DNA from: Paraherbaspirillum soli
GTDB taxonomy: Bacteria > Pseudomonadota > Gammaproteobacteria > Burkholderiales > Burkholderiaceae_D
Assembly (NCBI RefSeq): GCF_042654985.1
Contig: NZ_JBHSMT010000008.1
Location: forward strand, 1-64,000
Length of the DNA stretch: 64,000 nt
Direction of reading: 5' to 3'
Below are positions 40,687-50,003 of this stretch, piece by piece (positions within the stretch are counted from its first letter, which is position 1; each line of letters opens with the position of its first letter). The notes under the pieces were generated by a model. That model had not been told where the DNA came from and did no database searches. It saw nothing but the letters and a program-made list of their open reading frames with translations. Made by a program: the position numbers and the translations under genes.

Positions 40687-40801
40687 AATGTTTCCCGCAG
40701 CAGAAATACCGTATATATTCGCTATTTCTGCGCGGCATGTACTTTGACACTGCCGTAGCACCAGCCCCGACCAACCACAGTACTTACGGTATCATTGTTG
40801 A

Positions 40802-41665
40802 ATGCGCATTATTCTTATCACCGGGATCTCCGGCTCTGGTAAATCAGTCGCTCTACGAGTACTCGAAGACGCCGGCTATTTTTGCACCGACAATTTGCCG
40901 CCGAAACTGCTGCGAGGACTGGTTGCCACCAGCCTCCACGAAGGGACGGAATTGCTGGCGGTGGCAACCGATGCGCGCAGCGCCGACTCGCTGGCCGGAT
41001 TGCCGTCCGATATCCAGCAACTGAAAGACGAAGGACACGACGTCAAGGTGTTCTTCCTGACGGCCAAAACCGAAGCGCTGATCGCCCGTTTTTCTGAAAC
41101 CCGCCGCAGTCACCCGCTGTCGCATCGCTTGCGCCCCGGCCAGAATCCCGCCGACCGCCTGACCTTGACCGAATGTATTTTGAACGAGCGCGAGATGCTG
41201 GTCGAAATCGAGCGGCTGGGCAACACGATCGACACATCGGATTTGAGCGCCAATAAATTGCGCTCCTGGATCAGCGATCTGGTCGATACCCAACAAGCGC
41301 CGCTGACCCTGCTGTTCGAATCATTCGCATTCAAGCACGGCGTGCCGCTGGATGCCGATCTGGTATTCGACGTGCGCATGCTGCCGAATCCGCATTACGA
41401 CCTGAAACTGCGCCCACTGACGGGACGTGATCAGCCGGTTATCGCATTTTTGGACCGCTTGCCGGAAGTGCAAGACCTGCTTGGCGACATCCGCAACTTC
41501 GTCACCAAATGGCTGCCCGCGTTCAAGGCGGACAATCGCAGTTATCTGACCGTGGCGGTCGGCTGTACCGGCGGCCAGCATCGCTCGGTATATATGGTTG
41601 AGCAACTGGCGCACCATTTCCAAAACTCCGAACGCGTCGTCCGACGCCATCGCGAACTCGGCTAA
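40802..41665 (+). CDS. rapZ: RNase adapter protein RapZ
   Basis: A 287-residue P-loop protein of the RapZ/YvcJ family. Walker A is GISGSGKS at 8-15. The conserved FCTDNLPPKLL follows near 27-37, the C-terminal domain holds HYDLKLRPLTGRDQPV, and the signature VAVGCTGGQHRSVYMVE is near the end. In E. coli RapZ guides RNase E to the small RNA GlmZ and senses GlcN6P; in betaproteobacteria only nucleotide binding is safe to infer. The final link of ptsN-hprK-rapZ, though a palindromic repeat separates it from hprK. Confidence 0.95.
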   Translation: MRIILITGISGSGKSVALRVLEDAGYFCTDNLPPKLLRGLVATSLHEGTELLAVATDARSADSLAGLPSDIQQLKDEGHDVKVFFLTAKTEALIARFSETRRSHPLSHRLRPGQNPADRLTLTECILNEREMLVEIERLGNTIDTSDLSANKLRSWISDLVDTQQAPLTLLFESFAFKHGVPLDADLVFDVRMLPNPHYDLKLRPLTGRDQPVIAFLDRLPEVQDLLGDIRNFVTKWLPAFKADNRSYLTVAVGCTGGQHRSVYMVEQLAHHFQNSERVVRRHRELG

Positions 41666-41688
41666 GCGCAGCAAACTTCCCCTCTCTA

Positions 41689-41718
41689 CGACGTAGTGCA
41701 ACGCACCGCACTACGTCG
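41689..41718. other. Perfect 11-bp hairpin between rapZ and the LON-domain gene
   Basis: CGACGTAGTGC and GCACTACGTCG flank an 8-base loop. There is no T-run after it. It ends 16 bases before the next ATG, so it lies in the 5' leader or the intercistronic mRNA. It could be a protein-binding operator, an mRNA stabilising hairpin, or a Rho-independent terminator lacking its tail. Confidence 0.6.
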
Positions 41719-41734
41719 ACACCTCACCTTTACC

Positions 41735-42361
41735 ATGTCTGAAAATATTTCCTGGATTCCACTGTTCCCGCTCAATACGGTATTGTTCCCCGGCGGGATT
41801 TTGCCGCTCAAGGTATTTGAAACCCGCTATATCGATATGGTGCGCGAGTGCATGAAACAGAATAGTCCGTTCGGCGTCGTGTTGATCAAGGCCGGGCAGG
41901 AAGTCGGCCTCGCAGCTGAGCCTGAAGCGGTCGGCTGCCTGGCGCAAATTACGCAATGGGATATGCAGGATTTGGGAGTGCTGATGTTGCGCACCGAGGG
42001 CACGCAACGGTTCCGGATTGTGCAGCAACGCGTGTTGGCGGACCAGCGGCTGGAAGCGCAGATTGCCTTGATCGACGCCGACCTGCCGACGCCGCCGGAC
42101 CAGCGCCACCTCGATTGCGCCAAGGCCCTGAAACTGGTGATCGACGACGTCAATCGCAAAGGCCGTGCCGAACATGGCGCCGACTATGCCAGCCCTTTTT
42201 CGCTGCCGATACAGCTCGACAATGCCGGCTGGGTTGCCAACCGCTGGTGCGAAATTTTGCCTATCCCATTGCAGGCACGTCAGAAATTGCTGGAATTAAA
42301 CGATGCACAAGTGCGGCTGGGCTTGGTTCATCAGTATTTGCAACAGCATCAGATAATCTAA
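41735..42361 (+). CDS. LON peptidase N-terminal domain protein
   Basis: A 208-residue stand-alone version of the substrate-binding N domain of Lon, with no ATPase or protease part. The opening WIPLFPLNTVLFPGGILPLKVFETRYIDMV near 6-35 is the family hallmark, followed by GTQRFRIV. The role is unknown; some members are proposed adaptors. I start at MSENISW (41735), because thirteen in-frame residues upstream fall in the hairpin. Its stop overlaps the end of mutY on the opposite strand by four bases. Confidence 0.88.
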   Translation: MSENISWIPLFPLNTVLFPGGILPLKVFETRYIDMVRECMKQNSPFGVVLIKAGQEVGLAAEPEAVGCLAQITQWDMQDLGVLMLRTEGTQRFRIVQQRVLADQRLEAQIALIDADLPTPPDQRHLDCAKALKLVIDDVNRKGRAEHGADYASPFSLPIQLDNAGWVANRWCEILPIPLQARQKLLELNDAQVRLGLVHQYLQQHQII

Positions 42362-43485
42362 CGCTGATCGGCGTCCTGGAAAACCTCCAGCAATAGCTTC
42401 TTGACCGGCGCCGGCAACGGAGCATCGGCAAGTTTCTCGGCGGGATACCAAACGTGCGTGGATTCTCCCGCGATATCGAGCCGGTGTGCAAGCGTAATCC
42501 GGAACGGTGAGATCTGTAATTTGAAATGCGTGAAAACGTGCGTGAAAGACGGCAGCGCTTCACATGAAGCGATGTCGCCGAAGTGCGCCATAGCGCGCGT
42601 GATTGCTGTCTCGGAGTCAACTTCCGGCAACGACAACAAACCGCCCCAGATACCGCTGTCGGGACGCTGCTCCAGCAGCACTTGATCGCGATCAATAATC
42701 ACCAGCATGCCAGTATGCTTCTCGGGGATGGCCTTTTTCGGTTTGCGTACCGGCAGTTGCGCTACGCGATCGGTGGCGAACGCAACGCAGCGCTGCGCCA
42801 GCGGACAAGTGTGACAAGCAGGTTTGCTGCGGGTGCAAAGCGTCGCCCCCAGATCCATTAGCCCTTGCGTGTATGACTCCACGCCCTGCTCCGGCAGCAA
42901 GGCCACCGCGCGTCGCCACATGGCGTCCTCGATCGGCTTGGCGCCGGGATAACCATCAATCCCGAAAACCCTGGCGAATACGCGTTTCACGTTGCCGTCG
43001 AGGATAGCGGCACGCACGCCATATGAAAATGCCGCTACCGCGGCTGCGGTCGAACGCCCGATGCCGGGCAAGTCTTGCAGCAAATCCGGATCGCGTGGAA
43101 ACGCGCCGCCGTGTTCTGCGACCACCCGTTGCGCGCATCGGTGCAGGTTGCGCGCCCGCGTGTAGTAGCCGAGTCCGCTCCAGTGCGCCATCACCTCTTC
43201 GCTGGGCGCCGCCGCCAACGCAGCGACATCGGGAAAGCGCGCCAGGAAGCGTTGATAGTAGGGAATCACGGCGCTGACCTGGGTTTGCTGAAGCATGATT
43301 TCAGATAACCAGACACGGTACGCATCGCGCGTTTGTTGCCACGGCAAGGCATGGCGTCCGTGCTGCTTTTGCCAGCGAATCACCGTGTCGGAAAACGACG
43401 GATCGGAAAAATCCGGCGCCGCTCCGTCGAGGACCGCCAAGCTCGCTGCCGAGCCGACGGCATCGTTGGCAACAACACGTTTCAT
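42358..43485 (-). CDS. mutY: A/G-specific adenine glycosylase
   Basis: Removes adenine mispaired with 8-oxoguanine. The 375-residue protein has the helix-hairpin-helix glycosylase fold. E62 lies in SEIMLQQTQ (catalytic Glu), the HhH is LPGIGRSTAAAV near 139-150, and catalytic D163 is in LDGNVKRV. The [4Fe-4S] loop cysteines are C217, C224, C227 and C233. The C-terminal Nudix-like domain (about 255-370) reads the 8-oxoG. The start abuts the stop of the dynamin-like gene with no gap, so the two are co-translated. Confidence 0.95.
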   Translation of the reverse strand: MKRVVANDAVGSAASLAVLDGAAPDFSDPSFSDTVIRWQKQHGRHALPWQQTRDAYRVWLSEIMLQQTQVSAVIPYYQRFLARFPDVAALAAAPSEEVMAHWSGLGYYTRARNLHRCAQRVVAEHGGAFPRDPDLLQDLPGIGRSTAAAVAAFSYGVRAAILDGNVKRVFARVFGIDGYPGAKPIEDAMWRRAVALLPEQGVESYTQGLMDLGATLCTRSKPACHTCPLAQRCVAFATDRVAQLPVRKPKKAIPEKHTGMLVIIDRDQVLLEQRPDSGIWGGLLSLPEVDSETAITRAMAHFGDIASCEALPSFTHVFTHFKLQISPFRITLAHRLDIAGESTHVWYPAEKLADAPLPAPVKKLLLEVFQDADQR

Positions 43486-45423
43486 TTATGCCGCGACTTT
43501 CAGCGAGGTCAGTTCGGAGCCGAGCGCATTTTTCAAATCCGCTTCCAATTCGGTCAGCGTATTTCTTTGCGAGGTCAACTCGTTTTGCAACAGCTCGACC
43601 GACTGGATCTTTTCTTCCAGGCTGTCGACCGCCACATGCACCCGTTCGATGGAATCGGTGCGCTGCTTGAGTTGGGATTTGTGCGCGCGAATCTGTTCTT
43701 CCAGCGGCGCCATCACCACTTTCAGCCATGCATCGACATCGCGATTGGCTTGCAGAAAGCTCTGCTTGACTCTCGATGCGATCGAATCGAAAAATTTCTG
43801 CATCAGCACCACCTGGCTGGTCTTCATCAGCGTGATGGTGCCGAATTGCCGTTGATATGCGGCTTCGATGACGCTGATTTCCTTACGGTATTTATCGAGC
43901 GAAAACGGCATCGGCGTCGACAGCGCAAGTCCGTGTTCGGTCGAGAATTTGCGATACATGATGGTCATCATTTCAGCGATCTCATCCGTTTTTTGACCCG
44001 ACAAAGTCAGGTTGCCCTGCGCCACGTCAAAAAACTCCTTTACCGCATTGCGAAAGCCGGCGGTGAACATGCTGCCTTCCATTATTTCCCGCGTCTTACG
44101 GATCTCTTCTTTCAGGATGCCCATGCCCAGCGTGGTGAACACGGCTGCCGACAAGCGCGCAAACACCATGCGCGTCCCCTGCAGCTTCAACAGGCTTTCG
44201 TCAAACTCCTTCTTCTCAATATCGATGCGCTTCATCATGTGGCTGACGATGCTTTTGTTCTTTCCGCGCAGGCTTTTCAGTTCCAGCAGTTGCTCCACCA
44301 CGTTACGGATCTGCGCCGACATCAAGGCTTGCTTGGACACCGTCATGTCATGGATATCGGCAATCAACTGAGCGCGGATAATGTCGCGCTTGGCAGGAAT
44401 CAATTCTTTCGACAATGCATTTTCAAGCGCCGGCAGCCGGCTTTTTTGCAATAGCAGCGGCTCGCCATTGATCTTGCCGACCAGGCCCTTCTGGGCCGAC
44501 ACCGGATACACCTGCGTCTCCGACAAGCCCAGCGTCTGCGCCACATTGGCGATCTGCTTGTCGATTTGCTCCTCGACCTCGGCCGGCGAACGCAACTCGT
44601 CCCACATGCTGTCGATTTTATTCAGCACCACCATCCTGCCGGCGCCGTTGCCGATGTGATGACGCCAGACGTCGATATCGCTTTTGGTGACGCCGGTGTC
44701 GGCGGCCAGGATAAACAACACCGCATGCGCGTTCGGAATCAGGTTCAAAGTCAGTTCCGGCTCGGTACCGATCGCATTCAATCCCGGCGTATCGATAATG
44801 ACCAGCCCTTCCTTCAGCAATGGATGAGGGAAGTTCACGATGGCGTGGCGCCACTGCGAAATTTCGACTCGTCCCAGGGCATCCACCGTGACGACCGCAT
44901 CGGGGTCGCTGTCGTCGAACAAGCCGTAACGCGCCGCTTCTTCCTTCGGCACCCATTTGGTCAGGCTGACCTGCTTGAAGGCTTCCAGCATGCCGTCGGT
45001 AGACGAGGTGTCCAGCGGCAACACGGTCCAGGCGTGATGCGCGCTTTTGTAGTCGCTGGTCGATTGTGCTTCGGCGCGCGTTTCTATCGGCAGCAAACGA
45101 ATGCAGGGCGGGAAGGTTTCGTCATACAACAGTTCGGTCGGGCACATGGTGGTGCGGCCGGCTGTCGAAGGCAAAATGCGCTGACCATAATCGGCGAAGA
45201 AAATGGCATTGATCAATTCCGATTTGCCGCGTGAGAATTCAGCGACAAAGGCAATCGACAGTTTGTCGTCGGTCAAGCGTGCCAGTGCCCTGGTAATCCG
45301 CTGTTCGCTGGCCACATCCGATAATTTCGATGCGCTCGCCCATGTCTGATAGCGCCTCAATGCACCAGCCACCGCTGTACGCCACTCGCTGTATTCCTGG
45401 AATTTTTGAACTAGATTGCTCAC
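43486..45423 (-). CDS. Dynamin-like large GTPase
   Basis: A 645-residue bacterial dynamin-family GTPase. G1 is AEFSRGKS at 61-68: the first Gly of the usual GxxxxGKS is Ala. The switch region has TAGRTTMCPTEL near 87-98, G3 is DTPGLNAIG at 211-219, and G4 is NKID at 268-271. The rest is helical, with a hydrophobic segment near 410-430 (RLSAAVFTTLGMGIL) that may be a membrane paddle. A long C-terminal coiled coil (about 570-640) ends in a Leu/Glu-rich heptad region. Its position between mutM and mutY on the same strand is intriguing. Membrane remodelling is inferred from family only. Confidence 0.87.
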   Translation of the reverse strand: MSNLVQKFQEYSEWRTAVAGALRRYQTWASASKLSDVASEQRITRALARLTDDKLSIAFVAEFSRGKSELINAIFFADYGQRILPSTAGRTTMCPTELLYDETFPPCIRLLPIETRAEAQSTSDYKSAHHAWTVLPLDTSSTDGMLEAFKQVSLTKWVPKEEAARYGLFDDSDPDAVVTVDALGRVEISQWRHAIVNFPHPLLKEGLVIIDTPGLNAIGTEPELTLNLIPNAHAVLFILAADTGVTKSDIDVWRHHIGNGAGRMVVLNKIDSMWDELRSPAEVEEQIDKQIANVAQTLGLSETQVYPVSAQKGLVGKINGEPLLLQKSRLPALENALSKELIPAKRDIIRAQLIADIHDMTVSKQALMSAQIRNVVEQLLELKSLRGKNKSIVSHMMKRIDIEKKEFDESLLKLQGTRMVFARLSAAVFTTLGMGILKEEIRKTREIMEGSMFTAGFRNAVKEFFDVAQGNLTLSGQKTDEIAEMMTIMYRKFSTEHGLALSTPMPFSLDKYRKEISVIEAAYQRQFGTITLMKTSQVVLMQKFFDSIASRVKQSFLQANRDVDAWLKVVMAPLEEQIRAHKSQLKQRTDSIERVHVAVDSLEEKIQSVELLQNELTSQRNTLTELEADLKNALGSELTSLKVAA

Positions 45424-45507
45424 GCTACCCCCACACCCGTTTCTGAAATCGTTTCTAAAAACTGCTTAATATTTATCAAATGACACTTAGCCATAGCTCG
45501 ATGGCCA

Positions 45508-46332
45508 TTAATTTCTCTGACATTTTTTGCAATAAAAAGTGGATCGCTGCCCCTGTTTGATCTGCACAATTAATGACCCACAATTTTTACACGGCAACCC
45601 GGCACGATCATAGACGAAATAACTCTGTTGAAAGTATCCAGATTGCCCATCGGCACCAATAAAGTCGCGCAAAGTGCTGCCGCCCTTGTCAATCGCCGCT
45701 GCCAGGATGTCCCGAATTGCCTGTACCAAGCGCGCATAACGCGCAAGGCCGATGCGCTGGGCTGGCGCCTTGGGGTTGATCCCGGCCCGAAACAGGCTTT
45801 CCGACGCATAGATATTGCCGACGCCGACCACAATATCGCCCGCCAGCAGCACCTGCTTGATCGGCGCGCTGCGGTTGCGCGTTTTTTGATACAGGATCTG
45901 GGCAGAAAAGACTTCTTCCAGCGGTTCCAGGCCAAGCCCCGCCAGCAGACTATGCTGCTCCACCGGCCCGTCCTCGACGGCATGCCAAAGCACAGCGCCA
46001 AAACGGCGCGGGTCGGTCAAACGCATCAACTGGTTACCGACCACCAGATCGAAATGGTCGTGTTTTTGGGGCGCGGTCTCGGCCGGCAAAATCCGCAAAT
46101 GACCCGACATCCCGAGATGGACAATCAAGGTTCCATGAGCGAAATGCAGCAACAGATATTTGCCGCGGCGGCCGGTGCTGCGTATCGTGCGACCGCTCAG
46201 GGAGGCCTGCAAATCGGCCGGAAACGGCCAGCGCAAGCCGCTATGACGCAATATGACTGCCGTGACAACGCGCCCTTCAAGATACGGCGCAACACCGCGC
46301 CGGGTCACTTCAACTTCTGGTAATTCTGGCAT
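45508..46332 (-). CDS. mutM: Formamidopyrimidine-DNA glycosylase
   Basis: Excises 8-oxoguanine and formamidopyrimidines from DNA. The 274-residue protein begins M-PELPEVEVTRRGV, so the mature N-terminal Pro and Glu are the catalytic pair. A beta-hairpin Lys is present in GRRGKYLLLHF. The C-terminal zinc finger C-x2-C-16x-C-x2-C is in PCKNCGSLI and FYCKKC. It is the first gene of mutM-dynamin-mutY, with 84 bases before the GTPase gene. Confidence 0.96.
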   Translation of the reverse strand: MPELPEVEVTRRGVAPYLEGRVVTAVILRHSGLRWPFPADLQASLSGRTIRSTGRRGKYLLLHFAHGTLIVHLGMSGHLRILPAETAPQKHDHFDLVVGNQLMRLTDPRRFGAVLWHAVEDGPVEQHSLLAGLGLEPLEEVFSAQILYQKTRNRSAPIKQVLLAGDIVVGVGNIYASESLFRAGINPKAPAQRIGLARYARLVQAIRDILAAAIDKGGSTLRDFIGADGQSGYFQQSYFVYDRAGLPCKNCGSLIVQIKQGQRSTFYCKKCQRN

Positions 46333-46618
46333 GCTTCAAAAGTGATCCAAGATAATTTGTCGGGAGCAAGCATACCTGACAAGCAGCGAAATAGACTAAA
46401 TAAGCAGTTGTTACGAAATGTATCGACGCAAACCGTACACACTCACTGCGGGAAGACACAAGAAGGCCGGGATTACCTACCATTTCGTCACAAATCACTA
46501 GACTGCGGCTGCACATTGCTTGCAGGTTGGGCGTAAAATCGAAACTACCTTCGACGGCCCGTTACCAACGGCCGATCGAACGCCCTAAATAAATGCTTGC
46601 CAAGCCAGGATAACCCCC

Positions 46619-48433
46619 TTGAAAAAAGTTCTTGCCATTGTAACGCTCTCGACCCTGCTGTCTGCATGTGCAGGCATGGCGCAAACTAGCGATACCCAAA
46701 ATTCCGTAGCTGACCCCAAGGCCGCAACACCGCCGCCCGCCGCCGCGAAATCGGATCGCGCCAAGGAACGCCAATCCGCTGCAAGGACCATGCCCGTCAA
46801 GCCTCCGGAAGAGCACCTGCCTTCGGTGGAATTGAGCAAGGAAATTCTGTTCAAGGTTCTCAGCTCCGAAATCGCCTTCCAGCGCGGCAATTGGCAAGCC
46901 GCCTACGTGACCCTGTTAAGCGTGGCGCAACAGACGCGCGATCCGCGCCTGGCCCGACGCGCGGCCGAAATGGCGCTCAGCGCCAAGCAAGCCAACGAAG
47001 CCCTGGTCGCGATCCGCCTGTGGCGCGAGCTGGCTCCCGACTCGGAAGAAGCGACCCAGTACTATCTCGGCTTTATCATGCTGAGCAACAATCTGGCGGA
47101 AGCGCAGCCGATTCTTGAACAGCGCCTGAAAGACGCGCCGCAACAAGCCCGCGGCGTCATGCTGCTGCAAATCCAGCGACTGTTGGTCCGGGCCCAGGAC
47201 AAGCCTGCTGCGTTTGCGTTATTGGAAAAGCTGGTCGCGCCCTATTTGAACCTGGCGGAAGCCCATCTGGCGCTGGCACAAGAAGCCTCTGCCGCCGGCG
47301 ACAACACACGTGCGCATGACGAAGCGCAAATAGCGCTGAAACTCAAACCCGACTCCGAGCTGGCGATTTTGACCGCGGCGCAAGTCGCAACCGATAAGAC
47401 CGAGGTCGAGCATCTGCTGACCGATTTCCTGAAAACGTATCCCAATGCGCGTGAAGTCCGGATGGCTTATGCGCGCACTTTGATCGAGCAAAAATCCTAT
47501 GAAAAGGCGCGCAGCCAATTTGAGACCCTGTTGAAATCGGACAAGCAGGATATCTCGACAATCTTCGCACTAGGCCTGCTGAATGCGCAAATCGGCGACA
47601 ACAAAGCGGCCGAGCGCTACCTAAGCGACTACATCAAACAATTGACCGCGCATCCGGATGAGGCGCGCGACACCACCCAGGCCCTGCTGATCCTGGCGCA
47701 AATTGCGGCAGAGCGGAATGACACCGACGCCGCACTGAATTGGCTGGCGCAAGTCGAACCGGGCGAATCCTACCTTGATGCGCAGCTGCGGCGCGCGCAA
47801 TTGATTGCCCGGCGCGGAGATATCGATGCCGCCCGCAGCATCCTGTCCGATCTTGAAACCCACGGCGAGCGCGAACAAATCCAGGTGACGCAGGTGGAAG
47901 CGCAACTGCTGCGCGATGCCAATCGCCCGCGGGATGCAATGAAAGTGCTGGAGGTAGCTCTCAAGGCGCACCCCGACAATACCGATTTGCTGTACGACTA
48001 CGCGATGGTCGCGGAAAAGCTCGATAACCTGAGCGTGATGGAAACCGCATTGCGTAAATTGATCGCCCTGGCTCCCAATAACCAGCAAGCCTACAACGCC
48101 CTCGGCTATTCTCTGGCGGAGCGCAATATCCGATTGCCGGAAGCGCTGACCCTGATCGAAAAAGCTTTTACGCTGGCGCCGCAAGATCCGTTCATTATCG
48201 ACAGCATGGGCTGGATCCAATACCGCCTGGGCAATCTGACCGAGGCAGAATCGCAGCTGCGCAACGCTTACCGTTTGCTGCCCGACCCCGAAATCGCCGT
48301 GCATTTGGGCGAGGTGCTGTGGGTCAAGGGTCAAAAGAAAGATGCGCAAAAATTGTGGCGTGAAGTACACAGCAAAGATCCTCAGAACAATGCACTGAAA
48401 AGCACGCTGGCACGGCTGCACGCCACGCTATGA
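46619..48433 (+). CDS. Tetratricopeptide-repeat lipoprotein
   Basis: A 604-residue protein that appears to start with TTG at 46619: AGGA lies nine bases upstream, and no in-frame ATG fits. The N-terminus KKVLAIVTLSTLLSACAG is a lipoprotein signal (lipidated Cys at 17). A Pro/Ala-rich spacer to about residue 60 is followed by around ten helical TPR-like repeats. Clear ones are near 480-560 (AYNALGYSLAERNIRLPEALTLIEKA, DSMGWIQYRLGNLTEAESQLRNAY). It overlaps lolB by four bases and precedes ispE, as in other Burkholderiales. It is presumed to be an outer-membrane-associated scaffold; the specific role is unknown. Confidence 0.85.
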   Translation: MKKVLAIVTLSTLLSACAGMAQTSDTQNSVADPKAATPPPAAAKSDRAKERQSAARTMPVKPPEEHLPSVELSKEILFKVLSSEIAFQRGNWQAAYVTLLSVAQQTRDPRLARRAAEMALSAKQANEALVAIRLWRELAPDSEEATQYYLGFIMLSNNLAEAQPILEQRLKDAPQQARGVMLLQIQRLLVRAQDKPAAFALLEKLVAPYLNLAEAHLALAQEASAAGDNTRAHDEAQIALKLKPDSELAILTAAQVATDKTEVEHLLTDFLKTYPNAREVRMAYARTLIEQKSYEKARSQFETLLKSDKQDISTIFALGLLNAQIGDNKAAERYLSDYIKQLTAHPDEARDTTQALLILAQIAAERNDTDAALNWLAQVEPGESYLDAQLRRAQLIARRGDIDAARSILSDLETHGEREQIQVTQVEAQLLRDANRPRDAMKVLEVALKAHPDNTDLLYDYAMVAEKLDNLSVMETALRKLIALAPNNQQAYNALGYSLAERNIRLPEALTLIEKAFTLAPQDPFIIDSMGWIQYRLGNLTEAESQLRNAYRLLPDPEIAVHLGEVLWVKGQKKDAQKLWREVHSKDPQNNALKSTLARLHATL

Positions 48434-49080
48434 GCCGGCTGCACATGGTTGCAGTACGCCGCGCCGGATTGTTGGCGATCGCCTTGACGGCCATCGCCAT
48501 CAGCGGTTGTACGACACTATCGCCGCCCGACTCGCAAGCAAGCGTCGCCGCCATGACAGCAAGTCCGCGGCGATACCATAATGCGATTGACGTCAGCGGC
48601 CGCCTATCGTTGCGTTACCAGCAAGATGGCAAGGAACAGGCCGTGCACGGCAGCTTCACTTGGTCGCAAAGTACGCAGGAGACTGTCGTCACGCTGCTCT
48701 CGCCGCTCGGACAAACGCTTGCCACCATCAATATCGCGCCAACCCAGGCAACCCTGGCGCAGGCAGGCAAACCTGCGCAGACTGCAAGCGATGTCGATGC
48801 GCTGACGATCAAAGCGCTTGGCTGGCCATTGCCAATTGCCGGCTTGCGCGACTGGTTGCAAGGCTTCGGAAAAAGCGCCACGGGGCAACGCTTTACGGCC
48901 ACCGCGGCCGCTGCCACGTCGAGCGTCACCACCGCCGACAACTGGCGCATTCAATACACCAACTGGCAAGACCAAAACCACGCCGACAGCTATCCCAAAC
49001 GGATTGACCTGGCGCGCTATGTTGAACAGGCCGGCGAGGTATCCATCCGCATCGTCATCGATAACCGCCAGCCACATTAA
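48430..49080 (+). CDS. lolB: Outer-membrane lipoprotein LolB
   Basis: Receives lipoproteins from periplasmic LolA and inserts them into the outer membrane. The 216-residue protein has a signal with lipobox ISGC (lipidated C27). A LolA/LolB beta-barrel fold follows, with GRLSLRYQQDGKEQAVHGSFTW near 57-78, LLSPLGQTLATI, and a C-terminal strand region RIDLARYVEQAGEVSIRIVID. Its start overlaps the TPR gene stop (ATGA), and ispE starts 9 bases after its stop, giving a tight operon. Confidence 0.93.
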   Translation: MSRLHMVAVRRAGLLAIALTAIAISGCTTLSPPDSQASVAAMTASPRRYHNAIDVSGRLSLRYQQDGKEQAVHGSFTWSQSTQETVVTLLSPLGQTLATINIAPTQATLAQAGKPAQTASDVDALTIKALGWPLPIAGLRDWLQGFGKSATGQRFTATAAAATSSVTTADNWRIQYTNWQDQNHADSYPKRIDLARYVEQAGEVSIRIVIDNRQPH

Positions 49081-49089
49081 ATCCCTGCA

Positions 49090-49980
49090 ATGACACGAAC
49101 GCTGAATAATTGCCCTGCGCCGGCCAAGCTGAATCTTTTTTTGCACGTCACCGGACGCCGCCCTGATGGCTATCATCTGCTGCAAACGGTATTTCAGCTG
49201 ATCGATTACAGCGACCAACTGCATTTCGAAGTGCGCGATGACGGCATCATCCGACGTACCACCGTCATCCCGGGCGTACCGGAAGAGAGCGACTTGATCG
49301 TACGCGCCGCCAAATTATTGCAGTCGGCGATCGCGGCCAAGACCGGCGCAGCGGCGATGGCCGCCTCGCCGATACCGGGCGCGAATATCGCCATCGACAA
49401 GAAACTGCCGATGGGTGGCGGACTGGGCGGCGGCTCCTCCGATGCGGCAACCACCCTGATGGCTCTCAATCATTTGTGGCAAGGCGGACTGTCGCGTGCC
49501 GAACTGATGGCGCTGGGTTTGCGACTCGGGGCCGATGTACCATTTTTCCTGTTCGGGCGGAATGCCTTCGCAGAAGGTGTGGGAGAAGCGTTACAAGCAC
49601 TTGACACGACCGCCTGCTGGTTCGTTATAATCGAGCCCGGCGTCGCAATTCCAACTGAAAAAATTTTTTCATCGTCGGAGTTGACAAGAGATACGAAACC
49701 GGTCAAGATGACGGACTTTTCGATAGGTACTAAAAAACTCTTCGGAAGAAACGATCTGGAAGTCGTGGCTGCCAAGCAGTTTCCAGAAGTCGCTGATGTC
49801 ATCAAATGGCTCAAGACTTATGGTGATGCAAGGATGACTGGTTCTGGCGCTTGTGTTTTTTGTGCTTTTGCGCAGGAAGATCAAGCTGATGAAGTACTGA
49901 AGTTGGTACCTCAACGCTGGAAAGCATGGAAAGCCAAAGCGATGCAGCAACATCCGCTCGCAGATTTGCTAGATTCGTAG
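49090..49980 (+). CDS. ispE: 4-diphosphocytidyl-2-C-methyl-D-erythritol kinase
   Basis: Phosphorylates CDP-methylerythritol in the MEP isoprenoid pathway. The 296-residue GHMP kinase has PAKLNLFLHVTGRRPDGYH near 11-29 and the ATP loop PMGGGLGGGSSDAA at 107-120. The C-terminal motif TGSGACVFCAF is near 254-264. GHMP residues are intact. A perfect inverted repeat follows in the gap before tRNA-Gln. Confidence 0.95.
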   Translation: MTRTLNNCPAPAKLNLFLHVTGRRPDGYHLLQTVFQLIDYSDQLHFEVRDDGIIRRTTVIPGVPEESDLIVRAAKLLQSAIAAKTGAAAMAASPIPGANIAIDKKLPMGGGLGGGSSDAATTLMALNHLWQGGLSRAELMALGLRLGADVPFFLFGRNAFAEGVGEALQALDTTACWFVIIEPGVAIPTEKIFSSSELTRDTKPVKMTDFSIGTKKLFGRNDLEVVAAKQFPEVADVIKWLKTYGDARMTGSGACVFCAFAQEDQADEVLKLVPQRWKAWKAKAMQQHPLADLLDS

Positions 49981-50003
49981 TCGATTAAATTCGAAAAAAT
50001 TCG

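Noticed and set aside
46342..46536. 64-codon frame between mutM and the TPR gene
   Set aside because: No ribosome-binding site or protein similarity; the region is more likely the promoter region of both genes.
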